A DNA stretch of 64,000 bases, from NCBI GenBank assembly GCA_017620615.1, contig JAGAUW010000014.1, positions 1-64,000 of the forward strand, written 5' to 3'. Of the stretch, positions 37,363 to 45,802 are shown in pieces (position 1 is the first letter of the stretch; the number at the start of each line of letters is the position of its first letter). The notes beneath the pieces were generated by a model. The model did not search any database and was not told the DNA's origin. It worked only from the letters and a program-made list of their open reading frames with translations. The translations under genes were made by a program, and so were the position numbers. The stretch is from Clostridia bacterium. Its GTDB lineage: Bacteria > Bacillota > Clostridia > Monoglobales > Monoglobaceae.

Positions 37363-37539
37363 TTATCTGAATTTGCGCTTTCTTGCAGCTTCTGATTTTT
37401 TCTTACGTTTTACGCTGGGTTTTTCATAATGTTCCCTTTTTCTAACTTCTGATAAAACACCCGCTTTTGCACAAGAACGTTTAAAACGGCGAAGTGCACT
37501 GTCCAATGATTCGTTATCTTTTACTCTGATTTCAGCCAT
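37363..37539 (-). CDS. rpsU: 30S ribosomal protein S21
   Basis: 58 residues from MAEIRV, with the conserved [19 protein letters not shown] and a basic C-terminus. An in-frame upstream start would add seven unconserved residues. Confidence 0.96.
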   Translation of the reverse strand: MAEIRVKDNESLDSALRRFKRSCAKAGVLSEVRKREHYEKPSVKRKKKSEAARKRKFR

Positions 37540-37624
37540 TACTGATTTCCCTCCCTCCAATATTGAGAATTGGAAATGTGGTTTTCTTGTGTCAAATAAG
37601 TTTTTAAAAAATTCTACCTTAACA

Positions 37625-37653
37625 ATTATAGCTGTTTTTCACTTGTCTGTCAA
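37625..37653 (-). promoter_or_regulatory. Promoter for rpsU-yqeY
   Basis: TTGACA (37648-37653), 17-bp spacer, TATAAT (37625-37630) on the minus strand: perfect consensus, fitting a ribosomal protein gene. The 37561-37726 gap otherwise shows nothing else. Confidence 0.85.
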
Positions 37654-37726
37654 GCATATTTTTCAAAGATTTTTTTGTCTTCTGTCCCGGTTTCCTCAAA
37701 CCCTTGGCATAGCGTGGTTTTTTTCT

Positions 37727-38392
37727 TTATTTTTCTTTCATTTTGTACAAAATATCAATAGCTTCGCTTATTCCTCCAACGCCATCTATAAGCCCACAGC
37801 TTACCGCTTCCTCACCGAAAAGTATTGTTCCCACATCGTTCGCAATTTTTCCCGTTTCAAGCATTATTTTTCTGAATGCCTCGCCCTTTATTTTTGAATT
37901 TCTCTCCACAAAGTCTATTATTCTGTCCTGAACCTTTGTGAGATAATCAAACATCTGGTGAACCCCGATTACTATTCCACCTGTCCTTATAGGATGAACC
38001 GTCATGGTAGCCGATGGCACAATCAGGGAGTGTTTTGCCGCAACAGCCAGTGGAACTCCTATGCTGTGACCACCCCCCAACACAATAGAAACCGTGGGTT
38101 TTTTCATACTTGCAATCATTTCAGCAATGGCAAGCCCTGCCTCGACATCGCCGCCCACCGTATTGAGCATAATAAGAAGCCCGTCCACCTCATCATCTTG
38201 CTCTATTTCCACAAGCTTTGGAATAACGTGTTCATACTTGGTTGTTTTTGTATCAGAGGGAAGAATTGTGTGTCCCTCTATCTGCCCTACAATGCTGAGA
38301 CAGTAAATATTCATTTTTTTGTTTTTCGTGTATACTCCGCCCATATCCTTTATCTGGTCTTTTTGATTTTCGTTCTTGTTTTCTTCCGACAT
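37727..38392 (-). CDS. tepA: ClpP-family serine protease TepA
   Basis: 221 residues with a ClpP/SppA-type crotonase fold: N-terminal charged segment, NTVGGDVEAGLAIAEMI, nucleophile S110 in GGGHSIG, catalytic-type H133 in TVHPIR. In Bacillus TepA (YmfB) is the 'translocation-enhancing protein', described as degrading signal peptides and small acid-soluble spore proteins. No ClpX-like partner is adjacent. Start ATG behind GAGGATAAA. Confidence 0.92.
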   Translation of the reverse strand: MSEENKNENQKDQIKDMGGVYTKNKKMNIYCLSIVGQIEGHTILPSDTKTTKYEHVIPKLVEIEQDDEVDGLLIMLNTVGGDVEAGLAIAEMIASMKKPTVSIVLGGGHSIGVPLAVAAKHSLIVPSATMTVHPIRTGGIVIGVHQMFDYLTKVQDRIIDFVERNSKIKGEAFRKIMLETGKIANDVGTILFGEEAVSCGLIDGVGGISEAIDILYKMKEK

Positions 38393-38421
38393 TTTATCCT
38401 CTATCTCCTTTAAAATTTTTA

Positions 38422-38450
38422 TTGATATATTTTTTTAAGTATGCTATACT
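38422..38450 (+). promoter_or_regulatory. Promoter for metA and the CpXC gene
   Basis: TTGATA (38422-38427), 17-bp spacer, TATACT (38445-38450). The leader is under 45 nt, too short for a SAM riboswitch, and no T-box is present. Confidence 0.75.
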
Positions 38451-38494
38451 TATCTTAATTATTATTTAAATTTTAACCGCAAGGAGATGATATT

Positions 38495-39418
38495 ATGCCT
38501 ATCAAAGTTTCTGACTCACTTCCTGCTATTGAAACGCTGAACAATGAAAACATTTTTGTGATAACCGAGACTCGTGCTCTCACTCAGGACATCCGTCCTC
38601 TTGAGATTGCGGTTCTAAATCTTATGCCCACAAAAATTGCCACCGAAACACAGCTTCTTCGTGTCCTCGGAAATACACCGCTTCAAATAAATGTTCAGTT
38701 TATAAACACAAAAACTCATGTTTCAAAAAATACATCAACAAGTCATATTGAGACTTTTTATAAAACCTTTGATGACATAAAAGACAGCAAATTCGACGGA
38801 CTGATAATCACAGGTGCTCCTGTCGAAACTATGGACTTTGAAGACGTAGATTATTGGAAAGAGCTTTGCGAAATTATGGAATGGTCAAAGACCAATGTCA
38901 CCTCTACCTTTCACATCTGCTGGGGTGCTCAGGCAGCTCTTTATTATCACTATGGGGTTCCCAAATACCCAATGGATAAGAAAGTTTTCGGCATTTTTGA
39001 GCACACTGTTTCTCCTGGAAAAAAACACAAAATTTTACTTCGTGGTTTTGATGATACTTTCTTTGTTCCCCACTCCCGCCATACCGAGGTAAGAAAAGAG
39101 GACATAGACAAAATTCCCGCCCTTGAAATTCTTGCAGAGTCGAATGACGCCGGGGTATATATCATCACCGACAAAAACGAACGCAGATTTTTCATAACAG
39201 GTCATTCGGAATACGATGCCGACACTTTGAAAACAGAATATTTACGCGACGTAAATAAAGGTCTTGACATTGACGTTCCAAAAAACTATTTCCCCAATGA
39301 TGACTCAACAAAAGAGCCCATGGTAAAATGGCGTTCCCACGCAAATCTGCTTTATTCAAACTGGCTCAATTATTTTGTTTACCAGACCACGCCTTATGAC
39401 ATCAAAACTATAAAATAA
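38495..39418 (+). CDS. metA: Homoserine O-acyltransferase MetA, predicted acetyl-CoA specific
   Basis: First committed step of methionine synthesis. 307 residues with nucleophile C142 ([11 protein letters not shown]) and the catalytic His/Glu in TGHSEYD. Residue 111 is glutamate (TGAPVE); structural work on MetA associates Glu111 with acetyl-CoA use and Gly111 with succinyl-CoA, so the product is predicted to be O-acetylhomoserine. ATG behind AAGGAGATG. Cotranscribed with the CpXC gene. Confidence 0.95.
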   Translation: MPIKVSDSLPAIETLNNENIFVITETRALTQDIRPLEIAVLNLMPTKIATETQLLRVLGNTPLQINVQFINTKTHVSKNTSTSHIETFYKTFDDIKDSKFDGLIITGAPVETMDFEDVDYWKELCEIMEWSKTNVTSTFHICWGAQAALYYHYGVPKYPMDKKVFGIFEHTVSPGKKHKILLRGFDDTFFVPHSRHTEVRKEDIDKIPALEILAESNDAGVYIITDKNERRFFITGHSEYDADTLKTEYLRDVNKGLDIDVPKNYFPNDDSTKEPMVKWRSHANLLYSNWLNYFVYQTTPYDIKTIK

Positions 39419-39431
39419 GAGGTGATTTCCT

Positions 39432-40064
39432 ATGGCAAAAGACAAATCAATGTCCGTTTGCTGTCCTGCCTGTCTTGAAGATGGAACTTTCAGGATTTGC
39501 GACCTCTGGGATAGCGCACTGGACCCCGACATAAAAGAACGGATTTTCAGCCGTGATATTTTTCGTTATTCCTGCCCGGAATGTGGCGAAGAAATTCTCG
39601 TGGCATACGACTGCACCTATCTTGACAAAGAGCACAATTTCATGGTAATGCTCCTGACAGAAAAAGATGATGATACTACTATTGAAACTACCGAATATAA
39701 TCTGCGTGTTGTCCGCACAATAAATGATTTTGTTGAGAAAATCGCACTCATCGAAGATGATATTGACGACCGCATTGTTGAGCTTTACAAGATTATGCTT
39801 GAAGACCAGTTCGAAGATGAAAGACCAGATGCAAAGATTTTGGGCATTTATTACGGCGGAAAGTCAGAGAATGAGAAAAACCTCGTTTTCTTTATAATCA
39901 CCGAAAATGCTCCGAACTGCCGTGCTCATTTGTCCCTTGACGTTTATGAAACCATAAGCCGTCAGTTCAAAGAATCCGCTGATAAATTCGGTGACACTTC
40001 AGAGGTTGGGCGCGACTGGGCAATCGGCGTTTTGCAAAATTCTTTTTCGGACAATCAGAAATAA
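39432..40064 (+). CDS. CpXC-domain protein
   Basis: 210 residues. Begins with paired CPAC and CPEC motifs about 40 residues apart, the hallmark of CpXC, likely a zinc-binding unit, followed by an acidic mixed alpha/beta region without recognised motifs (IEDDIDDRIVELYKIM; GIYYGGKSENEKNL). Cytoplasmic. It follows metA by 13 bp; whether the link is functional is unknown. A terminator follows. Confidence 0.83.
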   Translation: MAKDKSMSVCCPACLEDGTFRICDLWDSALDPDIKERIFSRDIFRYSCPECGEEILVAYDCTYLDKEHNFMVMLLTEKDDDTTIETTEYNLRVVRTINDFVEKIALIEDDIDDRIVELYKIMLEDQFEDERPDAKILGIYYGGKSENEKNLVFFIITENAPNCRAHLSLDVYETISRQFKESADKFGDTSEVGRDWAIGVLQNSFSDNQK

Positions 40065-40080
40065 TTTATCATATTTAAGT

Positions 40081-40117
40081 CCCCCTTTCCATAAGTTGTA
40101 TGGGAGGGGGCTTTTTT
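40081..40117 (+). terminator. Intrinsic terminator overlapping the next gene's ribosome binding site
   Basis: CCCCCTTTCCATA (40081-40093) pairs, with one bulged T, with TATGGGAGGGGG (40099-40110), followed by CTTTTTT and immediately the ATG of the M23 gene. The 3' arm contains GGGAGGGGG, the only Shine-Dalgarno for that gene. Confidence 0.82.
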
Positions 40118-41182
40118 ATGTTCATATCATTCAAATTAAGCCGTGGCATTGCGGTTTTATGTCTTATCTGCCTATTTGTTTCCTCCTTTAGCTTTCTCAT
40201 TTCTCGCACCATAAGCCATATCACAACCACAGAAACAACGCCAAAAGTCGACGAATCTGTTGAAACAAAAAAAGAATTTATAAAATGGGTGGATTTTGGT
40301 GTAACTGATGTAGCTATGAATTTGGCCATGAAAGCGGACATTGAAAATCACAATGCAGGTACCCCCACAAGCTGGATTGACATTCTGGCATTTCTCGGTG
40401 CAAAATATGGCGGAAATTTCAGTTTATTCAAATCATCGGACCTCAGCACTATTGTAGAACGACTCAAAAACGGCGAAAAGATTGAGGACATAACAAAGGA
40501 TATGAAGTATTTTTCATATTACAAGCAAGCATACGGAGCTGTCCTTGACGGATTTTTGGGCGAGTATGAAATTCAGGAAAAGTCAGAAAATGGTGAGCTT
40601 GTCTGGACAAAAAAATATGGGCTGAAAGGATTTTCGCCCATTGCAAAAAATTATGGTTACTCCCACTATGATGATTTCGGTGCAAGCCGTTCTTATGGTT
40701 ATAAGCGAAAACACTTGGGACACGATATGATGGGTGGTGTAGGTACTCCTATAATTGCCACAGAAAGCGGAACCGTCGAAGCTATCGGCTGGAATCAATA
40801 CGGCGGTTGGAGAGTCGGTATAAGAAGTTTTGACAAAAAGCGTTATTATTACTATGCCCATCTTCGCAAAAACCACCCCTATCCAAAAGACCTTTCCATA
40901 GGTCATACCGTGAAAGCAGGGGATGTCATCGGCTATCTCGGAATGACAGGGTACAGCACCAAGGAAAATATAAACAATATCGACACCCCTCACCTGCACT
41001 TTGGCATCCAACTCATTTTTGACGAGTCCCAAAAGGACGGAAACGGGGAAATCTGGATTGACTGTTATGAAATAATAAATTTTCTTTCCAAAAATCGAAG
41101 TGAGGTTGTGAAAGATGATTTTTTAGGAGAGTACCGACGAAGATATGACTATTTTGAAAAATCCTTAGACAATATGGAATAA
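40118..41182 (+). CDS. Secreted/anchored M23-family metallopeptidase
   Basis: 354 residues. N-terminal hydrophobic signal or anchor (about 7-28), a region with no recognised fold, then a LytM/M23 domain: KHLGHDMMGG carries the first metal His and Asp, YYYYAHL and DTPHLHFGI the catalytic HxH. Cleaves peptidoglycan cross-bridges; sporulation SpoIIQ-like proteins share the fold. The start follows GGGAGGGGGC, sequence within the preceding terminator stem; an ATG six codons earlier is in frame but lacks a site. Confidence 0.87.
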   Translation: MFISFKLSRGIAVLCLICLFVSSFSFLISRTISHITTTETTPKVDESVETKKEFIKWVDFGVTDVAMNLAMKADIENHNAGTPTSWIDILAFLGAKYGGNFSLFKSSDLSTIVERLKNGEKIEDITKDMKYFSYYKQAYGAVLDGFLGEYEIQEKSENGELVWTKKYGLKGFSPIAKNYGYSHYDDFGASRSYGYKRKHLGHDMMGGVGTPIIATESGTVEAIGWNQYGGWRVGIRSFDKKRYYYYAHLRKNHPYPKDLSIGHTVKAGDVIGYLGMTGYSTKENINNIDTPHLHFGIQLIFDESQKDGNGEIWIDCYEIINFLSKNRSEVVKDDFLGEYRRRYDYFEKSLDNME

Positions 41183-41198
41183 GAAAGGCAGGCTTTTT

Positions 41199-42113
41199 AT
41201 GTACGTTGTAAAAATGAAGACTCTTATTTATTACTTTGCAATTTTTGCCGTAACTCTTGCAGGAATCGGCATAATAAAACTTTGCAGTTTTCCCGCTTCT
41301 GTTGATGCAGACAGCATGGTCAAAGAATCGCCAAATCCTCAAAGCTCTGCTATGCTTTTTGACAAATCTAAGGGGAGCGAAAAAGATGTGCCTATCATTA
41401 TGTATCACAGCATCTTGAGAAGCAGTCACTCGGATAGTGAATATATCATTTCAGAAGCAGATTTTGAAAGGGATTTGAAATTTTTAAAGGAGAAGGGCTA
41501 CACAGCAATAGTTATGCAGGACCTGATTGACTTTGTGGACGGAAAAGGGACTTTACCTGAAAAACCAATCATTCTCACCTTTGATGACGGATATTTCAAC
41601 AACTGCTCTTACGCTTTTCCTCTCCTCAAAAAATACGATTCCAAAGCTGTTATTTCAATCATAGGCTATTACACAGACCTTTATACCGAGACGCCCGACG
41701 AAAACCCGGCGTATTCGCACCTGACATGGAAAGATATCAGGGAAATGATTGATTCCGGGCATATTGAATTTCAAAACCATTCCTACAATCTTCATACCAT
41801 AGACAAGGGAAGAAACGGAACAAAAAAGAAAAAGGGCGAAGCCCTCGCTGATTACAAAGCTGTTCTCACCTCTGATTTGGGAAAGCTTCAGGATGCCTTT
41901 AAAAACAATGTCGGCTTCACTCCTACAACCTTTACATATCCTTTTGGAAGTGTAAGCAACGATTCCTTTGACATAATCCGCGAAATGGGATTTCGCGCCT
42001 CCCTTTCCTGCGAAAGCGGAATGAACCATATAAGCGAAAATCCCGATGACCTTTATATGCTGAAAAGATATCTTCGAACCCCAAAAAAATCCGTACAAAC
42101 CATTCTTGAATGA
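41199..42113 (+). CDS. Polysaccharide deacetylase (NodB/CE4 family), membrane-anchored
   Basis: 304 residues: N-terminal transmembrane anchor (about 8-28), short linker, then a NodB domain with VPIIMYHSI, motif 1 TFDDGYFNNC and motif 2 FQNHSYNLH, closing with TFTYPFGSVS. Likely deacetylates a cell-wall glycan such as peptidoglycan GlcNAc. Directly after the M23 peptidase (16 bp), so the two envelope genes share a transcript. A similar deacetylase lies at 43.7 kb on the other strand. Confidence 0.92.
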   Translation: MYVVKMKTLIYYFAIFAVTLAGIGIIKLCSFPASVDADSMVKESPNPQSSAMLFDKSKGSEKDVPIIMYHSILRSSHSDSEYIISEADFERDLKFLKEKGYTAIVMQDLIDFVDGKGTLPEKPIILTFDDGYFNNCSYAFPLLKKYDSKAVISIIGYYTDLYTETPDENPAYSHLTWKDIREMIDSGHIEFQNHSYNLHTIDKGRNGTKKKKGEALADYKAVLTSDLGKLQDAFKNNVGFTPTTFTYPFGSVSNDSFDIIREMGFRASLSCESGMNHISENPDDLYMLKRYLRTPKKSVQTILE

Positions 42114-42117
42114 AACT

Positions 42118-42148
42118 AAGAGGCAGTTCCCGTTGGGAACCGCCTCTT
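42118..42148. terminator. Bidirectional terminator between convergent deacetylase and surface-protein genes
   Basis: AAGAGGCAGTTCCC (42118-42131), GTT loop, GGGAACCGCCTCTT (42135-42148) with one mismatch; followed by AAATTTT. Confidence 0.83.
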
Positions 42149-42153
42149 AAATT

Positions 42154-43689
42154 TTACATATTTACATTTTTGATTATTGCTGTCTTTTCTTCTTCCGTAA
42201 GTGTCATTGTGTCTATATCAAGATACAAGCCATTCGAATTTGCCGGTGAAATCAAAACCTCATCCTTTTGGGTTCTGGTTATTCTCCAGCATTTTCCGTC
42301 AAAATTGTTTTGTTGCCACAGCCTCACAGTATTCCCCGAAAAAACTTCTGAGGATTTCACCTCAAGAGGTTTGTCAATCGCACCTAAATTGTATATCTCA
42401 TATATATCGTTCGCCTTATCAACTTCATCAAACAACCAGACACCGTTTGTTTCTTCATAAGAAAGTGCAAGTTCTCCTGCATCTTCTGAAAGGAATTGAC
42501 CTTTTGAATTTTTTATAAAAAACAAGTTTCGGTCAAAGAATGCATCCTCATCCTTATATGCATAAACTCTTCTGCCCACATCCCAGACAATCTCACAGCC
42601 CAAGATTTCTGCCACAGACCGAAGCGGCAGGAACATTCTTGATGATATAAGTTTTGTTTTCTGTGGCAAATAAGATGTCTCGCCGTTGATTATGCATTTG
42701 TTTGAATTTTCATAAAGCCTTGCGATTTTTCCATTAAGAATAATCTCGGCACAGCGGTTTTCATCAATCCACCTGACACTTGCCCCCATACTTTCACAAA
42801 AATGCCTGAGGGCAATAAATGTATATCCGTCAATCAACCTTGGTGGCATATCAAAGAGAAGTTCTTCGCCATCAATAAAAAGTCTTATTGGAGCTTCGTC
42901 ACTCATTTCAGGTGACTGCACAACAAAATTCACACTTTCGCTCCTATATGTTATACCGTACTTTTCAGCATCGATATACGCTTTATACTGCCCAGGTGCC
43001 AAGTTCTCTGCAAGAAGACGTCTTCTGTATGATGTTTCTTCGCCTGTTATCAAATTTTTGACAGTCAAAGTGAAATTATCAAAATCCGCAAGATTTTCTG
43101 CAGAAAAAAGAACGCCTTTTTCATCATTGCTCCACACAGAAAGTGCGGGCATATTGAAGTTTCCTTTGTGCCATATGGGCGTAAGTGTCATATCTTTTGA
43201 AACAGAAATTGTGTCTCCCGGCTTTGCCGTTTTATCTTTGCCTATCTGCCAGCCGCCAAAAATATACCCTGCTTTTTGGGGAATAGTTTTTGAAACAACT
43301 GCCTCATCTTTTAGAACAATCTGTACAGGCAAAATGCTGTCGCTACCATCCATATATGAAAGTTTTTTCGAGTCTATCCTCTTCCACACGGCATAAAGCA
43401 CTGTATCACCGTTTATTTCCACTTTTTGTTTTGGTTGATACTGCGCCTCTTTTTCATAGCCTTTTTCCGTACTCCAGCCCAAAAATTCATAGCATTCTTT
43501 TTCAGGCACGGTTTTGGAAATTTCGACCTTTGCGGTTCTTGAAGACGTTTTAACCGATGACGGCTTTATTTCTGTTTCGCAGTCGGTGACATATATAATC
43601 TCAAATTCATTGGTTTCGTTTTTTGCAGCAAAAGTTACATTTTGAAAAAGTAACAAGAGTGCAAGCAATAAAAAAACTATTTTCTTCAT
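42154..43689 (-). CDS. Secreted mosaic surface protein: InlB-type repeats, copper-amine-oxidase-N-like and ricin-like domains
   Basis: 511 residues with a cleavable signal peptide (1-21, QNVTFAAKN). Two Listeria-Bacteroides/InlB B-type repeats (ECYEFLGWSTE...LYAVW; GYIFGGWQ...TPIW), a beta-rich region, a copper-amine-oxidase N-terminal-like domain (FIALRHFCESMGASVRW; MFLPLRSVAEILGCEIVWD), and a C-terminal ricin-like lectin segment (NTVRLWQQNNFDGKCWRI). No LPXTG motif. Probably binds wall polysaccharide. Its start overlaps the upstream deacetylase stop by 4 bp. Confidence 0.8.
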   Translation of the reverse strand: MKKIVFLLLALLLLFQNVTFAAKNETNEFEIIYVTDCETEIKPSSVKTSSRTAKVEISKTVPEKECYEFLGWSTEKGYEKEAQYQPKQKVEINGDTVLYAVWKRIDSKKLSYMDGSDSILPVQIVLKDEAVVSKTIPQKAGYIFGGWQIGKDKTAKPGDTISVSKDMTLTPIWHKGNFNMPALSVWSNDEKGVLFSAENLADFDNFTLTVKNLITGEETSYRRRLLAENLAPGQYKAYIDAEKYGITYRSESVNFVVQSPEMSDEAPIRLFIDGEELLFDMPPRLIDGYTFIALRHFCESMGASVRWIDENRCAEIILNGKIARLYENSNKCIINGETSYLPQKTKLISSRMFLPLRSVAEILGCEIVWDVGRRVYAYKDEDAFFDRNLFFIKNSKGQFLSEDAGELALSYEETNGVWLFDEVDKANDIYEIYNLGAIDKPLEVKSSEVFSGNTVRLWQQNNFDGKCWRITRTQKDEVLISPANSNGLYLDIDTMTLTEEEKTAIIKNVNM

Positions 43690-44525
43690 AAACTTCCCTC
43701 ATTAAGCCATTTCAGAAGATATTCTTCATCTATCTGATTTCCCACATTGTAGCGATTTAATTTGTAAAGGCTTTCCTTGTCCCCTTTTTTTATGAAATTG
43801 GGGCCCTCGGATGTCGCCACGGTAACCCTTACTCCGTTTTGTTTCAGGATAAATTCAGTCAGGGCATTGTATCTGCCTGTGGGATACGCAAAGGCAACCA
43901 CACTGTCCCCGACATTTTCTTCTATTTCTGTCTTGCTTTTTTGAAAGTCGTTTTGAAACGCCATTGCATAATCAAATATACCTTCTGTTTCAAAGGGAAG
44001 AACGTTATTCCTTACAAGAAGTGAATTTTCGCCACCCTCCCACTGATGCATATCAAAGCTGTGACTCTGAATTGAAACAAGACCTGACAGGAACATTTCC
44101 CTTGCCTCATCAAAGCCAAAGTGCGCATTTATTCCAAATCCCGTATCCTTGTAGGTGTCTTTTCCCACAGAGCTGCCGATTATAAAAATCGTGGATTTAA
44201 AGCCAAAAGCTTCAAGCACAGGGAAAGCATTTGAAAAATTGTCGCTGTAGCCGTCGTCAAAGGTAATGCAGACGGGTTTTTCCGGAAGTTCTTTTCCATT
44301 ATCCACAAAGTCAATCAAATCGAAAATCGAAACAGGCGTAAATCCGTTATCTCGAATCGCCGTCATATGCTTATTGAAATTTTCAGGTGATATAGTAACG
44401 TCATTTTGTCCGTCAGATACCGAGTGATACATAAGAACAGGGACACTTTTTGTGTCATTTTTTACTGCTGAAACGCTGACCACAAGGCAAAAAAACGCCA
44501 AAAGCAATGCGATTGTTTTTTTCAT
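43686..44525 (-). CDS. Secreted polysaccharide deacetylase (NodB/CE4 family)
   Basis: 279 residues: signal peptide (about 1-20), then VPVLMYHSV, ITFDDGYSDNF with the metal Asp, QSHSFDMH with metal histidines, and FAYPTGRYN. Paralogous to the deacetylase at 41.2 kb but with its own signal sequence. Coupled by ATGA to the mosaic surface protein, suggesting that both act on the same wall glycan. Confidence 0.92.
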   Translation of the reverse strand: MKKTIALLLAFFCLVVSVSAVKNDTKSVPVLMYHSVSDGQNDVTISPENFNKHMTAIRDNGFTPVSIFDLIDFVDNGKELPEKPVCITFDDGYSDNFSNAFPVLEAFGFKSTIFIIGSSVGKDTYKDTGFGINAHFGFDEAREMFLSGLVSIQSHSFDMHQWEGGENSLLVRNNVLPFETEGIFDYAMAFQNDFQKSKTEIEENVGDSVVAFAYPTGRYNALTEFILKQNGVRVTVATSEGPNFIKKGDKESLYKLNRYNVGNQIDEEYLLKWLNEGSL

Positions 44526-44542
44526 TTTCTTTTCTCCTTTAT

Positions 44543-45772
44543 CTATTCAAAATAGCTATGATACTTGATATGCTTTAGTGCCTCATCATCTATATGAAGC
44601 TCACTGCATATATCTACAAAATAATCATCGGTCATAGCAGCAATAAAATCAGTAACAATTTCGTCTGTGTCACCCACAATCTTTCGGGTTGCTTTGTTCC
44701 GATAGCTTTCCCCAAGAACAAAATCGTTTAAGTAATGCACAAATATAGGCGATTTGAAATTTCGTTCTTCCACATCGCTGTATAGCCTCATATAAAGCTT
44801 TTTCATGAGGGGCTGTATACTTTCGTGGTATGGCTCTTTCACATCTTCAGCAAGATAGATAAGCCGTGTGTTTTCAGCAATCAAATCACGTAAATCCTCA
44901 AAAACCTCTGTGTCCATATTAAGCGACGGCGAATCAATACTATTTTTTATGATGTTGATTATTACGTTTGAAATTATATCACTGTTCCGTGTGCCGATAA
45001 GGCGCTTCGTTTTGAAGCTTTCATCCGTAATCAGCTTCACGCGATAAAGGTCCTGTCTGTCCTTTCCCGCATAGGCAATCATATCACTTATACGGACAAC
45101 ACATCCCTCCAGAGTGTTTGGACGCAGACCCTTGTGGAAACCTTTTTCCACATAACAGCTTTCCATTATGCTGTCAAACTCTTTGAATGTATCTATTTTT
45201 GACGGAGTATATTCACGACAAATCCGTTCGCCGTTGTGGGCAATAATTCCGCTTAAAGTTTGAAGTGTCAAATCCGTTTCCAATATATGCCTGAAAATTC
45301 TTGCACTGTGAACATTGTGGTTGAAATACCTGGGCACACCATTATGTTTCGCAGTATTCTCGCTGTAACATTCGCTCAAGAACTCCTCACCCTTGTGTCC
45401 AAACGGGGTATGCCCCATATCGTGTCCAAGGGCAATAGCCTCAATCAAATCAAGGTTAAGCCTCAGGGCTCTGCCTATGGTTTTTGCAATCTTTGAAACA
45501 AGCTGAACGTGAAGAGCACGCCTTGTCACATCATCATTTTTATAGAAAGAAAAAACCTGCGTCTTATCTGTATATCTGTTATAAAAAGGATTGTATATTA
45601 TGCAGTCCACATCGTACGAATATGGGGGTCTGATTATATCGTGTCTTGGTTTTTTTGCTATGCGCTTTGCCTCGCTGTTTTTTGCAGCGTACTTTGAAAG
45701 TCTGACGTCAAACTCCCCATTTATTTCTTCGAGATATTTTTTCTCTGCATTAGTAAATTCAAAATAATTCAT
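44543..45772 (-). CDS. dGTP triphosphohydrolase-like HD-domain protein
   Basis: 409 residues from the ATG behind GAGGTG; an upstream TTG would add six. HD superfamily: first ligand in RRALHVQLV, HD pair in ALGHDMGHTPFGH, later Asp in VRISDMIAY. The pattern (TDKTQVFSF; HNVHSARIF) matches dGTPase, which hydrolyses dNTPs to nucleoside and triphosphate. Enzymatic activity is inferred from the family. First gene before the deacetylase on the same strand. Confidence 0.87.
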   Translation of the reverse strand: MNYFEFTNAEKKYLEEINGEFDVRLSKYAAKNSEAKRIAKKPRHDIIRPPYSYDVDCIIYNPFYNRYTDKTQVFSFYKNDDVTRRALHVQLVSKIAKTIGRALRLNLDLIEAIALGHDMGHTPFGHKGEEFLSECYSENTAKHNGVPRYFNHNVHSARIFRHILETDLTLQTLSGIIAHNGERICREYTPSKIDTFKEFDSIMESCYVEKGFHKGLRPNTLEGCVVRISDMIAYAGKDRQDLYRVKLITDESFKTKRLIGTRNSDIISNVIINIIKNSIDSPSLNMDTEVFEDLRDLIAENTRLIYLAEDVKEPYHESIQPLMKKLYMRLYSDVEERNFKSPIFVHYLNDFVLGESYRNKATRKIVGDTDEIVTDFIAAMTDDYFVDICSELHIDDEALKHIKYHSYFE

Positions 45773-45802
45773 CCGTTTCACCTCTTTCAAAAAAGGATTT
45801 TC

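Noticed and set aside
38451-38494. SAM riboswitch or T-box ahead of metA
   Set aside because: The space between the promoter and the ATG is under 45 nt.
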